Source of the DNA: Lentibacter sp.
GTDB lineage: Bacteria; Pseudomonadota; Alphaproteobacteria; Rhodobacterales; Rhodobacteraceae
NCBI GenBank assembly: GCA_016744435.1
Contig: JADGEJ010000013.1
Location: 1-64,000 of the forward strand
Length of the DNA: 64,000 nt
Reading direction: 5' to 3'
The first letter of the stretch is position 1. The number at the start of each line of letters is the position of its first letter. Position numbers and translations under genes: made by a program. Of the stretch, positions 58,285 to 64,000 are shown in pieces. The notes beneath the pieces are model-generated. The model saw nothing but the letters and a program-made list of their open reading frames with translations. It was not told where the DNA came from and made no database searches.

Positions 58285-58346
58285 GGCGTTTTCCTGAAAG
58301 GTTTGGCATAGATAGGGCCGCATCTTAGCAATGAAAAGGATAAGTT

Positions 58347-58709
58347 ATGGGTTTTGATCCTGCGACACTCAAGTTTGATGCCAAAGGGCTTATCCCCGCA
58401 ATTGCGCAGGATGAGGTGACGGGCGAAGTTCTGATGATGGCCTGGATGAACGCAGAGGCGGTTGCTAAAACACTTGAAACACGCCGCGTAACTTACTGGT
58501 CACGCTCAAGAAACTCCTTCTGGATTAAGGGCGAGACCAGCGGCCACACGCAGGAACTTGTCGACATGCGCATTGACTGTGACCGCGACTGTATTTTGGT
58601 GATCATCAAGCAGGTTGGCGCGGCTTGCCACACCAACAGGCGCTCGTGTTTTTACACGTCGGTGATTGACGGGGGTGAGACAGAGTTAATGGCTCCTATG
58701 GAGGGTTAA
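58347..58709 (+). CDS. hisI: Phosphoribosyl-AMP cyclohydrolase
   Basis: 120 residues, the usual length of the stand-alone HisI. Motifs [35 protein letters not shown], and the metal-binding [11 protein letters not shown] and [12 protein letters not shown]. Third step of histidine synthesis. Divergent from the scaffold gene. Confidence 0.95.
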   Translation: MGFDPATLKFDAKGLIPAIAQDEVTGEVLMMAWMNAEAVAKTLETRRVTYWSRSRNSFWIKGETSGHTQELVDMRIDCDRDCILVIIKQVGAACHTNRRSCFYTSVIDGGETELMAPMEG

Positions 58710-58733
58710 CCTCTTCGTTAACGTCCATAACGG

Positions 58734-58796
58734 CAGTGCCTACGGTATGCAGCACTCTATGCAGCTATGTGTGCATACCGCGTACATACAGTTTTG
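58734..58796 (+). repeat. 63-bp dispersed repeat, copy C
   Basis: Exactly 63 bp; matches copy A (minus strand) at nearly all positions and copy B at most. CGGTATGCA and TGCATACCG form a perfect 9-bp inverted repeat within it. It lies between the convergent hisI and gluQ genes. Confidence 0.8.
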
Positions 58797-58835
58797 GCGT
58801 GCAAAAACCGTTCATGAAGGTTAACGCGCCGCGCG

Positions 58836-59687
58836 CTACAGCCCGACAAGCCTGCGAATATCGGCAGCTGTTCTGCCTTCAGCGCGGTAAGTGGCTATCG
58901 CGCGGGCGTCGTCTCGCTTGGCAAGGCGCTTGCCCGCCGCGTCGCGAATGAGGCGATGGTGGTGGTAGTGTGGTGTCGGCAAGCCGAGCAAGCGTTGCAG
59001 CACCACATGAATGTAGGTCGCGGTAAACAAGTCTTGGCCGCGCACAACGTCGGTTATGTTTTGGGCGGCATCGTCGAGCACGACGGACAGATGATAGGAT
59101 GCGCCCATGCCGTGGCGTGCGAGCACAACATCACCGACGTCGGAAAGCAACATCATGTGGGGCAGGGCTACGACACCCGCGTTAGGACCGACCTCTTCAA
59201 AACTCAAATCGTCCGCCAGCCCTGCAAGCGCCGCCTCCATGTTGAGCCGCAACACGCCTTCAGGCAGAGGCTTCGAAGTGTCGGGGACATGCCGACAAGT
59301 GTTGGGGTAGATCAGCCCGTCAGGCCCGAAGGGCGGCGCGCCGCCTTCTTGAGGGGCCGACACCGCTTGGGCGATGTCGCGGCGTGAGCAGTTGCAGGGG
59401 TAGAGCAACCCACGCTGCCAAAGCCGTGCAAGTGCTTCGCGGTAAGCTGGCAAGCGCTCTGACTGGCGCATCACGGGCGCTTCCCACGAGAGGCCAAGCC
59501 ACGCCAGATCATCATAAATCTGCTCCTCCCATTCGGGGCGCGAGCGCGTCTGATCAATGTCCTCAATCCGTAAGTGAAAAGTTCCGTCACTGGCCAGCGC
59601 CATGTCATAGGCAAGCAGCGCCGAGTAAGCGTGGCCAAGGTGCAGCGGCCCCGTTGGGCTTGGCGCAAAGCGAGTGGTGAATGTCAC
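58836..59687 (-). CDS. gluQ: Glutamyl-Q tRNA(Asp) synthetase
   Basis: 283 residues from GTG 59687. A truncated glutamyl-tRNA-synthetase-like protein without an anticodon domain: TRFAPSPTGPLHLGHAYSAL, zinc-site cysteines (YPCNCSRRD ... YPNTCRH) and a KMSKS-like GKRLAKRDDA. Attaches Glu to queuosine 34 of tRNA-Asp. The GTG overlaps the stop of the methyltransferase remnant (GTGA), so both once formed an operon. Confidence 0.93.
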   Translation of the reverse strand: MTFTTRFAPSPTGPLHLGHAYSALLAYDMALASDGTFHLRIEDIDQTRSRPEWEEQIYDDLAWLGLSWEAPVMRQSERLPAYREALARLWQRGLLYPCNCSRRDIAQAVSAPQEGGAPPFGPDGLIYPNTCRHVPDTSKPLPEGVLRLNMEAALAGLADDLSFEEVGPNAGVVALPHMMLLSDVGDVVLARHGMGASYHLSVVLDDAAQNITDVVRGQDLFTATYIHVVLQRLLGLPTPHYHHHRLIRDAAGKRLAKRDDARAIATYRAEGRTAADIRRLVGL

Positions 59688-59934
59688 TGTTTTTCAATCA
59701 CATAGACGTTTGCGTTAAGGCTGATGCCGGAGATGTGAGGCGCGTGCCGCAGCCAAAATCAAGGATCGGGGCGGCAAGCGAGACGCTGTGCTTGGCCAGC
59801 GCATTGGCGCAGCGCTCGGGTGTTACGTAGCCATTGTTGCTCAGCTCGTCGTCGTAAGACTTGGCCCAAGCGGCATAAAGATCGCGGGTGTCTTCTGGCG
59901 CGCTATAGGCCTGAGAAAGGAATTTTTCTGTCAT
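59684..59934 (-). pseudogene. Class I SAM methyltransferase with internal deletion
   Basis: The N-terminal part from ATG 59934 reads EDTRDLYAAWAKSYDDEL and the motif I start APILDFGCGT, typical of SAM methyltransferases, then loses the family pattern and stops within 22 codons. In another frame the last 14 codons read ISLNANVYVIEKQ and end at TGA 59684, overlapping the gluQ start exactly as in a coupled operon. The middle (roughly 100 or more residues) is gone and the total length is not a multiple of three. A non-functional remnant. Confidence 0.75.
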
Positions 59935-59953
59935 GTTGCAAGCTTAGCGGCAA

Positions 59954-61297
59954 TCAGCCCTGCGCGTCTAGCCACTCTGTCCAGAGGGTTTTGGCGCGGT
60001 CGGTGTAGGCTTTGTAGCGGTCTTTGCGGCCACGGCGTCCGCCTTTGAGGCCCTCAACAAGCGGGAACAGCCCGAAGTTAACGTTCATCGGCTGGAACGT
60101 CTTGGCCTCAGCGCCGCCAGTGATATGCGTAACAAGCGCGCCTGTCGCGGTTTCGGGGGCAGGGGCTGTAAGCGGCTTGCCCAACATTTCGGCAGCCGCC
60201 AAGCGGCCCGCGAGAAGCCCCATGCCAGCAGATTCGACGTAGCCTTCAACGCCAGTGATCTGGCCGGCAAAGCGAATGTGCGGCTGTGACTTGAGGCGCA
60301 TCTGGTCGTCAAGCAATGTCGGCGAGTTGATAAAGCTGTTACGGTGAATGCCGCCAAGGCGGGCAAAGCGCGCGTCTTCGAGGCCGGGGATCATCCGCAG
60401 CACCTCGGTTTGTGCGCCGTATTTCATTTTGGTTTGGAAGCCGACGATGTTGAGCAGCGTGCCAAGCGCGTTATCGCGGCGCAGTTGCACCACGGCGTAG
60501 GCCTTCACGTCGGGTTTATGGGTGTTGGTGAGGCCGACAGGCTTCATCGGGCCGAACCGCAGGGTTTCTCGCCCACGCTCGGCCATCACCTCGATCGGCA
60601 GGCAGCCGTCAAAGTATTTGGCGGTTTCGCCATCGCGGAACTCGGCTTGCTCGGAGGCCAGAAGCGCGTCGATGAAGGCGTAATACTGATCCTGATCCAT
60701 CGGGCAGTTGAGGTAGGCTTTTTGCTCTTCCTCGGTTGCGCCCTTGTCGTAGCGCGATTGCAGCCAAGCGACATCCATGTTGATGCTGTCGGCGTAAACG
60801 ATCGGCGCGATGGCGTCAAAAAATGCAAGCGCATCGGCACCCGTGGCTTGGGCAATCGCGGCGCTGAGCGCGTCTGATGTGAGCGGGCCTGTCGCGATGA
60901 TCCAGTGGCCGTCTGTGGGCAGCTCTGTGATCTCGTCGTAAGAGACGTCGATCAGCGGATGGGCTTTGATAGCTTCGGTAACAGACTCGGCAAATGGCTC
61001 GCGATCAACCGCCAGAGCGCCGCCCGCAGGCAGGCGGTGTTTGTCGGCGGTCGACATGATCAGGCCGCCAGCTTGGCGCATTTCCCAGTGGAGAAGGCCA
61101 ACAGCATTTTGCTCGCTGTCATCAGAGCGAAATGAGTTGGAACAGACCATTTCGCCCAGATTGCCTGTCTGGTGCGCGAAGGTTTCAACCTTCGGGCGCA
61201 TCTCATGGATGGTGACGGGCACGCCCATGTTGGCGGCTTGCCAAGCGGCTTCCGAGCCCGCAAGCCCGCCGCCGATGATGTTTAATCTCTCTGTCAT
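59954..61297 (-). CDS. trmFO: Methylenetetrahydrofolate-tRNA-(uracil-5-)-methyltransferase
   Basis: 447 residues from ATG 61297 (frame open to 61396). FAD motif [18 protein letters not shown] at the start, [39 protein letters not shown] and the C-terminal [14 protein letters not shown]. Makes m5U54 in tRNA using methylenetetrahydrofolate and FADH2. Confidence 0.95.
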   Translation of the reverse strand: MTERLNIIGGGLAGSEAAWQAANMGVPVTIHEMRPKVETFAHQTGNLGEMVCSNSFRSDDSEQNAVGLLHWEMRQAGGLIMSTADKHRLPAGGALAVDREPFAESVTEAIKAHPLIDVSYDEITELPTDGHWIIATGPLTSDALSAAIAQATGADALAFFDAIAPIVYADSINMDVAWLQSRYDKGATEEEQKAYLNCPMDQDQYYAFIDALLASEQAEFRDGETAKYFDGCLPIEVMAERGRETLRFGPMKPVGLTNTHKPDVKAYAVVQLRRDNALGTLLNIVGFQTKMKYGAQTEVLRMIPGLEDARFARLGGIHRNSFINSPTLLDDQMRLKSQPHIRFAGQITGVEGYVESAGMGLLAGRLAAAEMLGKPLTAPAPETATGALVTHITGGAEAKTFQPMNVNFGLFPLVEGLKGGRRGRKDRYKAYTDRAKTLWTEWLDAQG

Positions 61298-61515
61298 AAA
61301 AGCGATGTAGGGCAAGTGACGCCGCTTTGAAAGAGCCGAAACGCGTTTGAGTGTTTCAGCCCTTTGCGAACCGCTTACTTGTCTGTCACCACCCACAGCA
61401 TGTCGATGTCGTGGCGCTTTTTGCCAGCGTCTTCCCCAATTGGCATTGTTATAAGTTGATCTATTGGGGAGCTTTGCGCAAAAGCTGAGTGGCTCAACTT
61501 TCTTGAGCGAAAAAA

Positions 61516-62853
61516 TCAGTCAGCAAGCGTGTCGATTTTCAGTTTTGAGGGCAAGAACTTTGGCGCACCAAGGCGGCCTTTGGCTGAGCTTGGGTCCGTG
61601 AGAGCATGCAAAAAGGCAATGATCTCAGCAATTTCAGCATCGCTGACGGGCGGTAAGTCGAGGGTGATCGCGCTGGCGATGCGCTCAAGTTCGGCTTGGT
61701 CGGGCATTTGCGGCGTGACAGCGCCGTAGCCTGCAAGCGCGGGAACAGGGGCTTTCTGCGGATCATACGACATAAGAGAGTCGCGTGGCGAAAAGTGATG
61801 GCGCACGATTTCTTCGAGCGTGGCGTAAGCGCCTGAGTGGCCGTAGGGGCCTGTAAGGGCAACATTGCGCAGCGAGGGCGTGCGAAAGCAGTATTTGTCT
61901 TCGTCTTTGCCCGAAATAGCGGCGCGGCCGTGGTCTGCAAAGTCATCGTCCGTTGCGCCATGGCCCTTTCCGGGGCCGATCTGGGGGATGCCAATCGCGT
62001 GAAACTTATGGTCGGTTTGGAACGCGCCTGCATGGCAGCTGCTGCACTCAGCTTTGCCGTAAAACAGCTCCATTCCGCGGTGTTGTGCAGGGGTTAGCGC
62101 CTGTGTGCTGCCGCGCAAGAAAGCATCAAACGCGCTGTTATCTGCGCGAAACTCATAGGCCAGAAACGCAGCAATGGCGTTGCCAATATCGGTGATATGC
62201 ACGGGCTGGGTTGTGCCGATCACCTTGTCAAACTGCGCGCGGTAGCCGGGCAGGGCGTCAACCCGCGCCGCCAACATGGCCCAAGCGCCCTTAGGCCCGC
62301 GAATGGTTTCATGCGCCACAGCATCGGCGATTTCGTTTTCGCCTTCTGTTCCGGCCATCTCCTCGGGTGACAGGATCGGAAGAATGGCCTGTGCGGCTAA
62401 GGCCGTGTCTGCATCACGCTCCAGCGCGCGGCCTACGGGCATCAGAAAGCCACCGGGCGCTTTGGCGTCTTGCATCACGCGCCCGTCGTGAAACATCGTG
62501 GTGAACTCATGCGCACCAAGGTTGAAAATAGCGGGGGCATTGCGCGGAATATGCTTTTCGGCCGGGGCCTCGGCTGTGCCATGGCGCTCTTCACCAAGCC
62601 CAAGCCCGCCTTCGCCCACGGAAAGCGGGACAGCATCAGCCGAGCCGAGCTGCGCCTGATGGCAACTGGCGCAAGAAATGTTGCGATTGCCCGACAGGAT
62701 AGGATCGTGAAAGAGATCACGGCCCAGCAAAACTTTTTCATAGTGGGGGGAGGGGAAATCCGAGTGGGTCACCGGCTTTAGCAATTCGGCAGCCAGAGAG
62801 AGATTGGCTTGGAGAGACAAAGTGCCGACGGTAACCCACTTGATGATTTTCAT
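61516..62853 (-). CDS. Di-heme cytochrome c peroxidase-family protein
   Basis: 445 residues; ATG 62853 preferred over GTG one codon earlier. Signal peptide ([19 protein letters not shown]), two c-type heme motifs CASCH (~62) and CSSCH (~275), and the CCP/MauG-like context [21 protein letters not shown]. Periplasmic; either reduces hydrogen peroxide or acts in MauG-like oxidation, and sequence does not decide. Alone in its transcription unit. Confidence 0.85.
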   Translation of the reverse strand: MKIIKWVTVGTLSLQANLSLAAELLKPVTHSDFPSPHYEKVLLGRDLFHDPILSGNRNISCASCHQAQLGSADAVPLSVGEGGLGLGEERHGTAEAPAEKHIPRNAPAIFNLGAHEFTTMFHDGRVMQDAKAPGGFLMPVGRALERDADTALAAQAILPILSPEEMAGTEGENEIADAVAHETIRGPKGAWAMLAARVDALPGYRAQFDKVIGTTQPVHITDIGNAIAAFLAYEFRADNSAFDAFLRGSTQALTPAQHRGMELFYGKAECSSCHAGAFQTDHKFHAIGIPQIGPGKGHGATDDDFADHGRAAISGKDEDKYCFRTPSLRNVALTGPYGHSGAYATLEEIVRHHFSPRDSLMSYDPQKAPVPALAGYGAVTPQMPDQAELERIASAITLDLPPVSDAEIAEIIAFLHALTDPSSAKGRLGAPKFLPSKLKIDTLAD

Positions 62854-63110
62854 CACGGTCTTGTTCTTTATAGTCTTAGTTCTTTTCCGCCAGTGTTGGA
62901 GTTGTGCGGTTCTTGGCCTTTTTGTCGCCTAATTGTGGCAGCAATAAGGCAAATGGGTAAAAAAGAAGGCAGGGTTAACGAAACATTTGTTTCCATGTGG
63001 GTAACAGTCCGCAGGATGAAAAGCGACATGTTTTGGCGCCTTTAGCGTCGCTTGCGGATAGTCAGCTTGGGGCTGGGCCGCTAGGCTTTTGCCCTAAAGG
63101 AGACAGACCT

Positions 63111-63839
63111 ATGCTGGAAGAGGCGCGCCACCGCACCGCCGTTTTGCAGGCCCGCATGAAAGAGCAGGGCGTCAGAGCTGCGCACGAAAGCCTGAGCGAA
63201 GGGGCTGAGAAGTGGGAAAGCGCCCTTGCGGTGATCGACGCAGGCACCCGTCGCGCTGCCCGTTTTCTCACGGCGAAAGGCTGGGAGCGTTTTGTGTCGC
63301 CGATGATCCACAACTTGCAAGTGCTGCAATCTGGGCGCGATGCTTCGATGGTCCACAGGCGCGCTTCTGTGAAGGCCTACGCGCGGTTTGACCCTGTTTA
63401 CTTCTGTTTCTGCAACATGGCGCAGTTCAAGCAATACAAGCTTGGCTTTGACAGGATGTTCCACATTGGCGATGTGCACGACGCCGACGCGCGCGTGCAA
63501 GAGGCCGCGATTGCCGCCCGGCAAGCCGCGATTGCCAGCATCAAACCGGGCGTGCGCGCCTGCGATATGGCCAAAGCCGCCAATGCCGTCTACCAAGAGC
63601 GCGGCTACGAAACCGGCTATCGCACGGGGCGCTCTATCGGCGTTGCTTATCTGGAAGCGCCCGAGTTAAAGGCCGGCGACGAGACGGTGCTGCAAGCAGG
63701 TATGATCTTCGCGGTTGATGGCGGCATTTCCGTTGATGGCCAGACAGCAGGGCGCATCGGCGACTCAATCGTGGTGACCGACACGGGCTTTGACTACCTC
63801 ACCAACTACCGCCGCGAAGTCATGGTGACTGGCGCATGA
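63111..63839 (+). CDS. Short M24 (Xaa-Pro peptidase/creatinase-like) protein
   Basis: 242 residues from ATG 63111, preceded by AAAGGAG. Residues ~110-240 follow the M24 'pita-bread' fold (SIKPGVRACDMAKAANAVYQERG, TGRSIGVAYLEAPEL, LQAGMIFAVDGGISVDG, SIVVTDTGFDYLT). The usual N-terminal creatinase domain is reduced to ~100 unrelated residues, and the two Asp metal ligands are not obvious in RFDPVYFCFCNM. It may be a non-peptidase member. Coupled by ATGA to the nitrilase-family gene, so they likely share a pathway. Confidence 0.65.
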   Translation: MLEEARHRTAVLQARMKEQGVRAAHESLSEGAEKWESALAVIDAGTRRAARFLTAKGWERFVSPMIHNLQVLQSGRDASMVHRRASVKAYARFDPVYFCFCNMAQFKQYKLGFDRMFHIGDVHDADARVQEAAIAARQAAIASIKPGVRACDMAKAANAVYQERGYETGYRTGRSIGVAYLEAPELKAGDETVLQAGMIFAVDGGISVDGQTAGRIGDSIVVTDTGFDYLTNYRREVMVTGA

Positions 63840-64000
63840 GGTTGGCCGTACTGCAAGCACCCGCTGAACTCGGCAGTATAACCGAGCGCTTGGAATGGCT
63901 TGATAACACCCTAAAAGGGCTCAAAGCCGATCTGGCTCTCTGCCCCGAACTCTTCGCAACGGGCTACAACATCGGTGCGCAAGTGCTGGAGCGTGCCGAA
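63836..64000 (+). CDS. Carbon-nitrogen hydrolase (nitrilase superfamily), 3' partial
   Basis: The first 55 codons are visible before the window ends. RLAVLQAPAELGSITERLEW followed by ADLALCPELFATGYNIG contains the catalytic Glu of the nitrilase fold (PELF.TGY). Members hydrolyse amides, nitriles or carbamoyl groups. Start ATG 63836 overlaps the M24 gene stop as ATGA. Confidence 0.8.
   Translation, partial: MRLAVLQAPAELGSITERLEWLDNTLKGLKADLALCPELFATGYNIGAQVLERAE

Noticed and set aside
58705..58721. Possible CtrA box TTAA...TTAAC after hisI
   Set aside because: The spacer is eight bases, not seven, and it lies between convergent gene ends where no promoter is needed.
61375..61446. A 23-codon minus-strand frame between trmFO and the peroxidase gene
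   Set aside because: It has a plausible-looking peptide but no ribosome site and no neighbour-based support.

Overview
Organism: the window looks like a chromosomal segment of a Roseobacter-group alphaproteobacterium (Rhodobacterales). The evidence is the adjacent sciP and ctrA cell-cycle genes, the two ~805-residue FAD/GcvT dehydrogenases typical of marine roseobacters, the zwf-pgl-pgi cluster, the pyrH-frr-uppS-cdsA-dxr-rseP-bamA-skp-fabZ-lpxA-lpxI-lpxB envelope cluster, and an RTX/Hint exoprotein. I see no transposase, prophage, CRISPR array, rRNA or convincing tRNA. Layout: 1-4.1 kb holds the 3' end of a large secreted RTX protein with a C-terminal Hint domain, then a small RTX-like remnant behind a perfect CtrA box. 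3.9-10.1 kb holds a MobA-like nucleotidyltransferase, two paralogous FAD/GcvT dehydrogenases and an HxlR regulator. 10.1-19.5 kb carries housekeeping genes: aroKB, xerD, a CNNM/CorC protein, tyrS, anmK and a radical SAM protein. 19.7-24.4 kb is the oxidative pentose phosphate / Entner-Doudoroff entry operon zwf-pgl-pgi, with xthA opposite. 24.7-26.2 kb is a two-gene cassette: a 113-residue protein built from near-identical 20-residue repeats, an internal hairpin, and a 354-residue protein of unknown function. 26-29.6 kb has erpA, dgt, ssb, a lytic transglycosylase, and a VOC gene broken by one in-frame stop. 29.7-34.9 kb is a peptide-type ABC transporter (fused ATPase plus two permeases) with no binding protein beside it. 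35-38 kb has miaA and a divergent araC-type / SRPBCC pair. 38.3-50.6 kb is the translation, isoprenoid and envelope biogenesis cluster. 50.6-57.8 kb has mnmA, sciP, ctrA, ligA, recG, a 40-residue membrane protein and a possible small RNA. 57.8-64 kb has a NifU/IscU-like scaffold, hisI, gluQ, a deleted methyltransferase pseudogene, trmFO, a di-heme peroxidase, a short M24 protein and the start of a nitrilase-family gene. How the genes work together: the 38-50 kb cluster links UMP kinase and ribosome recycling to undecaprenyl-PP, CDP-diacylglycerol and isoprenoid synthesis, then to RseP, BamA/Skp outer-membrane assembly and lipid A synthesis. Many neighbours overlap by ATGA, GTGA or TGATG, indicating translational coupling. 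Genome-scale patterns not explained by genes: (i) a dispersed 63-bp repeat in three copies, each exactly 63 bp, with a shared 17-bp end; (ii) tandem repeats of exactly 12 bp at seven or more unrelated loci, coding and non-coding; (iii) a twin-hairpin element at two convergent gene ends; (iv) CtrA-type boxes upstream of the RTX remnant, ctrA and possibly the ssb/transglycosylase pair. The strongest candidate for an undescribed system is the repeat-protein cassette at 24.7-26.2 kb.
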